Positions 10,937-17,912 of a DNA stretch of 64,000 nucleotides are shown here, one piece after another. A program made the translations under genes and the position numbers. The notes beneath the pieces are model-generated. The model was not told the DNA's origin, did no database searches, and worked only from the letters and a program-made list of their open reading frames with translations. How positions within the stretch are numbered: the stretch's first letter is position 1; every line of letters starts with the position of its first letter. The stretch is from Burkholderiales bacterium Ga0077544. Lineage in GTDB: Bacteria; Pseudomonadota; Gammaproteobacteria; Burkholderiales; Burkholderiaceae_D. Where the stretch lies: contig LNEU01000033.1 in the NCBI GenBank assembly GCA_001464355.1, positions 248,001 to 312,000 of the forward strand, given 5' to 3'.

Positions 10937-11339
10937 CCTTTGCGCGTAAATATTGATTCTATGGGAACCCTCTGATCTGATATCGGTTTGTGCTTCTTAC
11001 GTTTTTGTTTGATGACATTGCCGTTATGGTCTTCAGCACGCCATTGTACTGACACGCAGTACCCAAGCTAGTCGCCTTTGTCAGTCCGGACAATTAGCCA
11101 CTTGACTGAACACAAAACTACCGCGATTGTCACGTTTTCTATTGTCGAAAATTGTCGTTGTTGTGGACCTTTCTAATGAGTTAACGGAGAAAAGTAATAC
11201 ATCGTGCCCCAGATGTAAAAGGCCACTCCGATCAGCTGCCATTAAGTCGTTCTAAATCATGAACTTTCCCCGCCTAGATCATCTCTACCAGAGGTAGTTT
11301 CGCCGCTGTGCGGCGACAATAGAAGTATGAAAGCTATGT
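10937..11339. other. Non-coding, decayed stretch behind the methyltransferase operon
   Basis: No intact gene is present in these 403 bp. One part (about 10981-11100) is a degraded copy of the histidine/lysine-rich protein gene found at 15879-16151, listed separately. The next segment includes a 30-codon GTG frame (11163-11255) with a CPRCK motif that I do not accept as a gene. The stretch leads into a decayed zinc-ribbon gene, so the whole 10.94-11.71 kb block looks like degraded coding sequence. Confidence 0.5.
10981..11100 (-). pseudogene. Fragment of a histidine/lysine-rich exported-protein paralogue
   Basis: On the minus strand this reads QWRAEDHNGNVIKQKRKKHK, close to the C-terminal part of the protein encoded at 15879-16151 (QWRAEDHHDHGNNKSHKKHK). 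The DNA also aligns: both contain tgtgcttctt, then a T-rich stretch, then a variant of cttctgcgcgccattg and further on agtcg. The signal-peptide end is gone and an in-frame stop lies just upstream of the matching part. I read it as the remnant of a duplicated gene. A chance match of low-complexity K/H codons is possible for the tail but not for QWRAEDH. Confidence 0.55.
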
Positions 11340-11710
11340 ATGAAAACGTTCCACTGCAACAAGAGTTATCAGCAGATATTTTTTGAGAACGTCCATTGTG
11401 AGAAGTGCGGCAGCATGCTCGGCTATCAGCCTGAGCACCAGACCGTAAGTGCATTTGAGCCTGCCGGACCGGATCGTTGGGCCAGCCTCAGCCCTGTGAA
11501 TGCGGGCATGCATTACAAGTAGTGCGCGAACTATTCTGGGGAGCATGTCTGTAACTGGATGCTGCCTGCTGATTCGAAGACGTCGCTATGTGCGTCCTAC
11601 CGGTTAACCAGAATTATCCCCGCGCTGTCGTATGGCAAAAACCGCCTGTTTTGGAATCGGCCAAGCGGCGATTGCTTTATACGCTTTGGGATTTGCACTT
11701 GCAGCCGACC
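11340..11710 (+). pseudogene. Decayed N-terminus of a zinc-ribbon / putative metallopeptidase (COG4307-like) gene
   Basis: The frame begins MKTFHCNKSYQQIFFENV and continues CEKCGSMLGY and SAFEPAGPDRWASLSP, matching the zinc-ribbon start of the family with a C-terminal peptidase-like domain. A TAG at 11520-11522 interrupts it. Straight after, the same frame continues CANYSGEHVCNWMLPAD and YRLTRIIPALS, all family-typical. Around 11645-11655 the reading frame shifts and the match resumes as ESAKRRLLYTLWDLHLQP until about 11710, where it ends; the roughly 200-residue catalytic part is missing. Two zinc ligands also appear lost (CNKSY and CASY where CxxC is expected). So there is one stop, one frameshift and a truncation. 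Family assignment is from memory of its motifs. Confidence 0.75.
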
Positions 11711-11741
11711 AGATCCTGCACCTTTGCATTCCCATAAAAAG

Positions 11742-11765
11742 AAAGGTCCGCATATGCGGACCTTT
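11742..11765 (-). terminator. Palindromic terminator, probably for the 58-aa gene
   Basis: A perfect 24-bp palindrome (AAAGGTCCGCAT and its complement) is flanked by T-rich sequence on both strands. On the minus strand it begins 27 bp after the stop of the gene at 11792-11968 and is followed by TTTCTTTTT, so it most likely ends that transcript. Confidence 0.8.
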
Positions 11766-11791
11766 TCTTTGTCATGAGCTGATCGTGCTGC

Positions 11792-11968
11792 TTATGACTT
11801 ATCGTCGTTTTCTTTTTCTTTCTCTTCTTCGACTTCAGGCGTGTCGACTATATGCGGCTTCTTGCCTGGTTGTGGTGCGTGTTCTGCGCCGGGAAAAGCT
11901 TCTTCTCCATTATGCTTTTTCTCTTGCAGGACTTTTTTGTCGTGGGCGACGTTGCGTGGGTCTGTCAT
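11792..11968 (-). CDS. 58-aa highly charged hydrophilic protein
   Basis: This small gene starts MTDPRNVAHDKKVLQEKKHN and ends with an acidic/lysine run (EVEEEKEKENDDKS). It has a good ribosome site (AGAGGAAAAACC before ATG 11968) and a strong terminator after the stop. It has no hydrophobic segment and looks intrinsically disordered. I do not recognise the family and cannot assign a function; signals at both ends make it a real gene. Confidence 0.7.
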   Translation of the reverse strand: MTDPRNVAHDKKVLQEKKHNGEEAFPGAEHAPQPGKKPHIVDTPEVEEEKEKENDDKS

Positions 11969-12077
11969 GGTTTTTCCTCTTAAGTGTTTGCTGTCGAATA
12001 AACCGGTACTCGATCGTTATCTGTAATTGCGATTGACGATCTCTAGCGGATATACAGCGAGGGGATAACCGTAACAC

Positions 12078-12111
12078 CTCACGCAGTGCAACAGTGCGTT
12101 GCCTGCGTGAG
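12078..12111. repeat. Strong hairpin in spacer
   Basis: The arms CTCACGCAG (12078-12086) and CTGCGTGAG (12103-12111) pair, and inside them GCAAC pairs with GTTGC, giving a 14-bp stem with a single T bulge. It lies 82 bp beyond the stop of the minus-strand phosphoesterase gene. There is no T-run, so this may be an RNA 3'-end stabiliser or weak terminator. Confidence 0.5.
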
Positions 12112-12192
12112 TGGACTTCTCATTTGATCGTAGGACAAGCTGCGCTTCCAGGCATTGTGCCGCCCAGAGGCGTCAGCATCGATCAGCGTCGA

Positions 12193-12996
12193 TCAGCGTC
12201 GTTGCATGTCGACGCTATTGGCCAGCACAAAATCACCTGCGTCTTCGTTGTAGTCCCAGCGCTCGACCACACACTGCAGCGGCGCATTCTCTACACCGTA
12301 ACGAATCAGATTGATCGAGTTGTTGGAGTCGTGGCGTATGCGTGACGATACCGCCGTCCCTGCCTGCACTGCCCACACGCGTCGCGGCAGATCCGCATGC
12401 TCATGCAATGCAGCGATGAAGGGTCGATGAATATGGCCGCCGAGTATCAGATCGACGCCCGCTTCTGCCCATCTGTTGATAGCTTGTTGATGCCCGCGCA
12501 GCAGATGTTCTTCATCGATGGCATGCGTGACGTGCACAGGCTGATGCGTGACGACGATGCGCAATTGTTTGTCGCCGGCTTGCTCTAGTCGTTGCGCAAC
12601 GCGTGTGATCTGCGCGCTGGATACTTCGCCTTCGATGTGGCGGTAGCGACGCGTGGTGCGCACGGTGATTACCAGCAGTTCGGGCGAGTCGTGGATGGGT
12701 TCCAGCTCGGAGCCAAACGCGCGGCAGTAACGTGAGTAGGGCAGAAAGATGCGGGTCGCCAGATCGAACAGGGGAATGTCATGGTTGCCGGCGATGGCGA
12801 CTCTGGCGGGAGTCGCAAGACGCTCGACAAAAGCATGAGCCGCTTTAAACTCGATGGCGCGTGCGCGTTGCGTGATGTCGCCTGACAGGATGAGCAGATC
12901 GGGTGTCTGCGCATGTGCCAGCCGCTCCAGTGCGGTGACGACGTGTGGCCGTTCGGTGCCGAAATGGGTATCGGAAATGTGCAGTACCGTCTTCAC
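12193..12996 (-). CDS. Calcineurin-like metallophosphoesterase
   Basis: This 267-residue soluble enzyme has the classic dinuclear-metal phosphoesterase motifs in order: DTHFG near the N-terminus, SGDITQ, GNHD, HQPVH and GGHIHRPF. It should hydrolyse a phosphomonoester or phosphodiester; family members include CpdA-like cAMP phosphodiesterases and lipid-related phosphatases, and the substrate cannot be told here. The start is GTG 12996, which overlaps the stop of the upstream lipid-kinase reading frame by 4 bp (GTGA), so translation is coupled. That pairing suggests a shared lipid or envelope-phosphate role. Confidence 0.85.
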   Translation of the reverse strand: MKTVLHISDTHFGTERPHVVTALERLAHAQTPDLLILSGDITQRARAIEFKAAHAFVERLATPARVAIAGNHDIPLFDLATRIFLPYSRYCRAFGSELEPIHDSPELLVITVRTTRRYRHIEGEVSSAQITRVAQRLEQAGDKQLRIVVTHQPVHVTHAIDEEHLLRGHQQAINRWAEAGVDLILGGHIHRPFIAALHEHADLPRRVWAVQAGTAVSSRIRHDSNNSINLIRYGVENAPLQCVVERWDYNEDAGDFVLANSVDMQRR

Positions 12997-14095
12997 GCGG
13001 CATTGCCTCCGGATGCAATGTTATCTTCCGCGCTGTTGTCGCTGATGGTCTTGCTCGCTGCTGTCGCGTTACTCTGTTCGCCGCTTGCCTCGGATGTGTG
13101 GCGGCGCTTGATCAGCATAAGCGGCTCGGCGGCTACGCGAAATTCCAGCGGTGTGCGCAACCACATGATTTCACCATCGGCGGCGACCTTGATCTGGTTT
13201 TTGTGCGACTTCTTGCTTGTGCTGTTAGGTGATGTGGCGGTCGGGGTTTTTGTGCCGCGCAGCTTTCTGCGCGGTGCAATAGTCAGTTCGCGAAAACTGA
13301 AGCCGATGACATTCTCGGCATCGCCCAACTTACCCAATGCGCCGCGTGCACCCAGCCATAGCATCGCGAGCTTGCCGACCGGGCGCACGGCAATCGCTGC
13401 CAATTGTCCTTGCACAACCGCGTCTGCCTGCGGCATGCCGACTTGTTCAAGCTGCAGCCGATTATTGCCGACGAATAGTGTGGTGGTGCGCATCACTACG
13501 CGCTTGCCGTCTTGCTCTAGCGTGATGTGCAAGTGCCGGTGACGGCCGAACACGGTGGCGATTGCTGACCAGATCGCGACCAGTCGGCTGCGACCATATT
13601 TTTGTTTGAAGGCTTCTCTGTCTTCCAGCAGTTCCGGATACAAACCCACACTCGCATTGACCAGAAAAATGTGGTCATTCACTTGCCCGACTTGTACCGG
13701 CACCGGTGCGCCTTGCAGCAGATCCTGCAGCGAGTCGGCGATCTCTTCAGGGATGCCGTGCGTACGGCCGAAATAATTGAAAGTGCCTTGCGGTATCGCA
13801 CCGAACAGGCAGCCACTACCCAGTACGGTATTTGCCACTGCGTTGATCGTGCCGTCGCCACCGACGGCGACAACCACCGCGCCCTGCTCCTTTGCGGCAT
13901 CAACCGCCTGTTGACGGTTGTCTGGATCTGGCTCACGTCTTCAATCACAAATATGCGATGCGCACGTGCGGCCGCTTGCATGGCCGCGGCTATCGTATCG
14001 CGCGTCTCGTCGGCGTCATGACGACCCGAACCACCGTTCATTACAAAGAATAACGGCGGTTCGGAATTGTGCGGTTGGGGCAGATGTGGATTCAA
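12993..14095 (-). pseudogene. Diacylglycerol/lipid kinase-family gene with an apparent frameshift
   Basis: Two frames together encode one DAGK-catalytic-domain protein. The first frame (TTG start at 14095) gives the N-terminal beta strand and glycine loop, FFVMNGGSGRHDADETRDTI, up to HRIFVIED. The second continues EPDPDNRQQAVDAAKEQGAV and then VVAVGGDGTINAVANTVLGS with the ATP-binding GGDGT motif, running to 12993. The junction lies at about 13934-13943, where one base appears to be missing. The family phosphorylates diacylglycerol, sphingoid or similar lipids. The downstream frame has no good start, so the protein is probably not made in full. A sequencing error is possible, since the rest is well conserved and the GTGA coupling to the phosphoesterase is kept. 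Confidence 0.8.
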
Positions 14096-14381
14096 TTTGC
14101 TTCAAAAATTGTGTGGAACGTCAGTGGACGGTGGTCTTACACGTCATGCAGGCAAGTATTACGGTCCGCGCTTCTGTGCCGCCTGAACGTTGAAGGACGA
14201 ACGTATCATTTCGCATCATTCTGGAATGTACGTTTTCGTACATGACAGATGCAATCAACAGGTTGCGTCGACGTCTTGAATACCGTTGCATGCGTGCGCA
14301 TGTGATCTTGCGTACGGAATAAAACGCTATTTATTGTTCAACTGGTCAACATTCCAGTTTATGAATAGATGAGGTCACACC

Positions 14382-15671
14382 ATGAGCACCCCGCCCGCGC
14401 CACCAGACAGGCTGCCGCTACCCGCGTCAGTCAGCGAAATCGACCGCGTGGCCAGAGTGCCACGCGAGTCGAACGGCATCTCGCCGAAAGAGATAGGCAT
14501 CGGCATTGCGTGTGCCGTTGGGGTGGGCTACGCCCTCAAGCAAACCTTCAAGAACAAGCCCCCCACACCACAGCAGCCTGAAAAGCCGCAGCCGCGTCAT
14601 TTAAAAAGCCCGGATAAAGACGACATCAGTTTGCCGCATCAAGTCATTCTGTTTTTAAAACTACTGCTGCCGGTCGTGCTGGCGTCGGACCCGCCGCCCA
14701 AAGCGCAAGCCACTATCGATGCGAGCGGCAACGCAACCGAATTGCCGGAGCAATATCAAAAGGATGCAGCGCCGCAGATCGTGCATGCCGCAAGGGGCAG
14801 CCGCTTTCAGCAGGCATGGCAACTCGTCAAGGCCGCCGTCAATGCGTGGATAGATGATTTTGCGCCTAGCATGGGTGCCGCGATTGCCTACTACACGATG
14901 TTTTCCATCGCACCGATGCTGGTCATCGCGATCGCGGTGGCGGGCGCGGGCGCAATTTTTGGTCAGGAGGCCGCGCAAGGCGAGATCGTTGCGCAACTGC
15001 GCGGCATCATCGGCGAAGATGGTGCGGTCGCCATTCAAGCGTTGCTGCAATCGGCCAGCCAACCGACTGAAGGCATTATCGCCACCGGCATCAGCATCGT
15101 CACACTCGCGATCGGTTCCACCGCCGTCTTTGCGGAACTGCAAAGCGCCCTCGACCGCATCTGGCGCATGCCGGTCGCGGTAAAGGAAGGCGGCATATGG
15201 AACCTGATTCGCACCCGCCTGCTGTCCTTCGGCCTGATTCTCGGCCTGGGCTTCATGCTGATGGTGTCGCTGGTCGTCAGTGCCGGGCTGGCAGCCCTCG
15301 GCAATTGGTGGGGCAGCTGGTTTGAAGGGTGGGGCATCGTTCTGCAAATCCTCAACCTGGTCATCTCCTTCTTTGTCTTCGCCGGCATGTTCTCTGTCAT
15401 CTACAAATTCATGCCGCGCGTGCGGCTGTCCTGGCGCGACGTCTGGATAGGTGCCGTCGCTACCACGGTTCTTTTCATCATTGGCAAATACCTGATCGGC
15501 CTTTATCTCGGCACTACAGGCATGAGCACCGGCTTCGGTGCAGCGGGATCATTTGCGCTCTTGCTGGCGTGGATTTACTACTCGGCGCAAATCTTTCTGC
15601 TGGGCGCAGAGTTCACGTGGATTTATGCGAATAACTATGGATCGAAGGCGAAGGGTGCGTTACCCGCTTGA
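14382..15671 (+). CDS. YihY/BrkB-family inner-membrane protein with long N-terminal extension
   Basis: This is a 429-residue protein. From about residue 140 it matches the YihY/UPF0761 family: AWIDDFAPSMGAAIAYYTMFSIAPMLVI (helix 1 region, split here between residues 160-190), then AIGSTAVFAELQSALDRIW, and several membrane helices to AWIYYSAQIFLLGAEF near the end. About six transmembrane segments are visible. The first 140 residues are not part of the usual family: a proline-rich stretch, one glycine/alanine-rich hydrophobic segment (GIGIACAVGVGYALKQ) and another short hydrophobic run (ILFLKLLLPVVL-like). The molecular function of YihY proteins is not settled. A long terminator hairpin follows. 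Confidence 0.85.
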   Translation: MSTPPAPPDRLPLPASVSEIDRVARVPRESNGISPKEIGIGIACAVGVGYALKQTFKNKPPTPQQPEKPQPRHLKSPDKDDISLPHQVILFLKLLLPVVLASDPPPKAQATIDASGNATELPEQYQKDAAPQIVHAARGSRFQQAWQLVKAAVNAWIDDFAPSMGAAIAYYTMFSIAPMLVIAIAVAGAGAIFGQEAAQGEIVAQLRGIIGEDGAVAIQALLQSASQPTEGIIATGISIVTLAIGSTAVFAELQSALDRIWRMPVAVKEGGIWNLIRTRLLSFGLILGLGFMLMVSLVVSAGLAALGNWWGSWFEGWGIVLQILNLVISFFVFAGMFSVIYKFMPRVRLSWRDVWIGAVATTVLFIIGKYLIGLYLGTTGMSTGFGAAGSFALLLAWIYYSAQIFLLGAEFTWIYANNYGSKAKGALPA

Positions 15672-15805
15672 GGTGCGGCAGTCACTTAAGTAGATGCGGC
15701 TATGCCAATCCTCACTAGGGCAGCTTGCGCTACCCAGGCATTCGGGGAATGCGGCGTCATGACGCTTGGATTCAATAGCTGGCATCGATTGATGCTACAC
15801 ACGGC

Positions 15806-15851
15806 AAAAGGGCCGTACTGCTTGATCATGATTAAGCAGTACGGCCCTTTT
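15806..15851. terminator. Bidirectional terminator between convergent genes
   Basis: A perfect 18-bp stem (AAAAGGGCCGTACTGCTT with its complement) encloses a 10-nt loop and has A- and T-runs at the two ends. It sits between the YihY gene (plus) and the histidine-rich gene (minus) and can end both transcripts. Confidence 0.92.
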
Positions 15852-15878
15852 GGTTCAGGCATTTAAGCCTGCGGCAGA

Positions 15879-16151
15879 TTAGTGGTGCTTGTTGTGATGC
15901 TTGTGCTTCTTGTGTTTTTTGTGTGACTTGTTGTTGCCATGATCATGATGATCTTCTGCGCGCCATTGACTTGCGCGTACGCGGCGTTCACGCCAGTCGT
16001 TTTCATATTGGGGCTGGACATATACGGGACGTGGCTCAACATAGGCACCGGGCAGGCCGATATGGACGTCCACGTTTGCGGCCATGCCAGAGCTGGCTGC
16101 CATCAATGCGAGTCCTGCGAGCAGTCCGCTGACGATTTTGATTGTTTTCAT
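15879..16151 (-). CDS. Exported protein with histidine/lysine-rich C-terminus
   Basis: This 90-residue protein starts at ATG 16151 behind a GGGAAC ribosome site. It has a clear signal peptide (MKTIKIVSGLLAGLALMAAS, cleavage after SGMA) and a middle rich in P, Y and V. The C-terminus is made almost only of His, Lys, Asn and Asp (HHDHGNNKSHKKHKKHKHH). Short periplasmic proteins of this type are common in Burkholderiales and their role is unknown; the tail could bind metal ions such as Zn, Ni or Cu. A longer upstream frame exists but would hide the signal peptide. A degraded paralogue lies at 10981-11100. Confidence 0.75.
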   Translation of the reverse strand: MKTIKIVSGLLAGLALMAASSGMAANVDVHIGLPGAYVEPRPVYVQPQYENDWRERRVRASQWRAEDHHDHGNNKSHKKHKKHKHHNKHH

Positions 16152-16498
16152 TATTGTTCCCTTTAGATGACCGATCGGGCAAGCCGGTGTTGAGACACCA
16201 GCCGTATGTAATCCAGATAAGCGGCGCTTATGTGTATTGCCTTCAGTCCGACGGGCATGTGCTTGCATCAACACGCTGACGTGATTGATAAAAGACTATT
16301 CCGTGCAGCGATTATGACTTGTTTGGCGCGGCAGCACTGTACGCTGACCAACATAGGGAAGTATGGTGGGATGCGAGGGACGTAAGGCGATCCCTGTGAC
16401 AAATTCATATGCGGGCTTGTATGTGCTTGCCTAGCTGCATGCAGCATCTGCAGCAAGTGCGTGTGTCTGCTACTCAGCAAAAGGGGTTTGCATTGCTC
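16152..16498. other. Spacer with left copy of the fic-flanking repeat
   Basis: This 347-bp region separates the histidine-rich gene from the 3' end of fic. It contains the promoter region of the histidine-rich gene and, at 16401-16475, a direct repeat shared with 17817-17882. No other gene-like structure was seen. Confidence 0.55.
16401..16475 (+). repeat. Direct repeat flanking fic, left copy
   Basis: These 75 bp match 17817-17882 with few substitutions and one 8-bp gap. A 27-bp core is identical (16425-16451 equals 17841-17867; it begins gcttgcctagctgcatgcag). The left copy has an additional agcaagtg-like 8-mer. The copy ends 23 bp before the fic stop codon. Confidence 0.85.
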
Positions 16499-17569
16499 TC
16501 ATTCTTTGCCCATCAAGATCGCATTCAACGCAACATTAACGTAGTAGTTGGCCCGACCGATTTTTTGTTTCTGTACAAAGCCACCTGCAATCAGTCCATC
16601 CAGATATTTTGTTGCGGTAAGACGCGACACCTGCAGATCACGTTGTATAAACTCGATCTTGGTGTATGGGTGCATGAACAGGTTGTTGATCAAATCCTGA
16701 CTATAGAATTTGTAGTCACTGCGTATGCGATGTTTGTAATCCTGTAGCGCACTCTTGATTGCCTGGATCGTGACGATGGTTTGCATGGCTGTTTGTTCTA
16801 CCGCCTCCAACATGTAGAGCACCCAATCCTCCCAGCGGTCTTCTACTCGCACTGTCTGGAGTAATTGGTAATAGGCGTCCTTGCTGTGCACGATATGGCT
16901 CGACAGGTAGAGCACGGGAATATCCAGCAAACCTTCGCGTACCAGATACAGTACGTTCAAAATCCGGCCTGTACGCCCATTGCCATCGTAGAACGGGTGA
17001 ATGCTTTCAAATTGATGATGGATGAGCGCCATCTTGATCAAGGGATCAACAGCATACAAATCCGTATCGTTGATAAATCGTTCCAGATCGCTCATCAAGG
17101 CGATGATTTCTGCTGGCTCTTGCGGCGGCGTGTAGACGATATTGCCTGCACCATCTTTTAAGGCCGTGCCCGGCAACTTGCGAAATCCTGCATTGTTGCG
17201 CTCCAGTTCTGCCTGGATCTGGATGATATGGTTGGCAGTCAGCAAACCGCTGTGTTTGACTTGCTCGAAGCCTACGCGCAAGGCTTGCCGGTAGCGCAAT
17301 ACTTCTTTCGCTGCGGGATTGGCAAAGGCCTCCGGCAGTACGTCGTCCTTGAATAATTCGTCATGCGTGGTGACGATGTTTTCAATCTCCGAGCTGTCTT
17401 TGGCTTCCTGCAATCCGAGTGTGTTGATCAGGATGCCCTGATTGGGAATAGAGCTGGCAATGCCTTTTAACTCCGCCAGGCGGCGGCTTGCCGCTGCCAG
17501 TTTTTTAAGAATGACTGGAGAATCAAAACGGGCAGGGTCTAATTCTTCAAGGGGAGCAATGGATGCCAT
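16499..17569 (-). CDS. fic: Fic-domain AMP-transferase with N-terminal inhibitory motif and C-terminal winged helix
   Basis: This is a 356-residue Fic protein. The active-site loop HPFYDGNGR is complete (residues 191-199), predicting transfer of AMP from ATP to a protein hydroxyl. The inhibitory helix motif [S/T]xxxE[G/N] is present in the N-terminal part (S59 to E63-N64 in DSSEIENI), so it belongs to the class with the inhibitory helix inside the same chain. The C-terminus looks like a winged helix (IQRDLQVSRLTATKYLDGL...KIGRANYYVN), as in many Fic proteins that bind DNA or regulate themselves. Three spaced palindromes lie upstream of its start. The gene and these palindromes are bracketed by direct repeats, which suggests the unit was inserted or moved as a cassette. 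Confidence 0.92.
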   Translation of the reverse strand: MASIAPLEELDPARFDSPVILKKLAAASRRLAELKGIASSIPNQGILINTLGLQEAKDSSEIENIVTTHDELFKDDVLPEAFANPAAKEVLRYRQALRVGFEQVKHSGLLTANHIIQIQAELERNNAGFRKLPGTALKDGAGNIVYTPPQEPAEIIALMSDLERFINDTDLYAVDPLIKMALIHHQFESIHPFYDGNGRTGRILNVLYLVREGLLDIPVLYLSSHIVHSKDAYYQLLQTVRVEDRWEDWVLYMLEAVEQTAMQTIVTIQAIKSALQDYKHRIRSDYKFYSQDLINNLFMHPYTKIEFIQRDLQVSRLTATKYLDGLIAGGFVQKQKIGRANYYVNVALNAILMGKE

Positions 17570-17590
17570 TAGATGAATTCCTAATCAGTC

Positions 17591-17702
17591 ATGTATAGAA
17601 AATTGAGATTTCTATACATATTAATCCAAACGTGTATAGAAAAAGGCGATTTTCTATACGTATATAGATCGATATGTATAGAAAATGCAAAAATCTATAC
17701 AT
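17591..17702. promoter_or_regulatory. Three evenly spaced palindromes upstream of fic (putative operator array)
   Basis: Three inverted repeats share the half-site TGTATAGAAA. The first is 17591-17619 (perfect 11-bp arms ATGTATAGAAA, 7-bp spacer). The second is 17634-17659 (10-bp arms GTATAGAAAA, 6-bp spacer). The third is 17674-17702 (9-bp arms ATGTATAGA, 11-bp spacer). Their centres are 41.5 bp apart each time, about four helical turns, placing all sites on one face of the DNA. They lie 22-133 bp upstream of the fic start. The likely ligand is a dimeric regulator, perhaps the Fic protein itself through its winged helix. Confidence 0.75.
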
Positions 17703-17816
17703 GTGTTTGACGGCAATTAATAAAAAAAGCGCTCGCTGGCGATGCTGCTGTCGTATCGATTGATGATGTAGGCGTTGCCGGATTCCTTTTGCGCGAACCA
17801 GCGAAGCCATTAAATG

Positions 17817-17882
17817 AAATCCATATGTGGGCTTGAACGCGCTTGCCTAGCTGCATGCAGCATCTGCGTGGGTCTGCTACTC
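17817..17882 (+). repeat. Direct repeat flanking fic, right copy
   Basis: Right partner of 16401-16475. It lies 31 bp ahead of the ene-reductase start and probably belonged to the upstream region of that gene before the fic cassette arrived. The 27-bp identical core is 17841-17867. Confidence 0.85.
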
Positions 17883-17912
17883 TGATTCGTCCATCCATCA
17901 ATCGGATCAATC

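Noticed and set aside
11163-11255. 30-codon GTG frame with CPRCK zinc-ribbon-like motif
   Set aside because: Too short, no ribosome site and located in decayed sequence; could be part of another remnant.
11632-12036. 134-aa plus-strand ORF
   Set aside because: It overlaps the frameshifted end of the zinc-ribbon pseudogene, a terminator and the opposite-strand 58-aa gene; no family similarity.
17654-17702. fic upstream palindromes as intrinsic terminators
   Set aside because: They are AT-rich, lack a GC stem and T-run and are repeated at equal spacing, which fits operators better.
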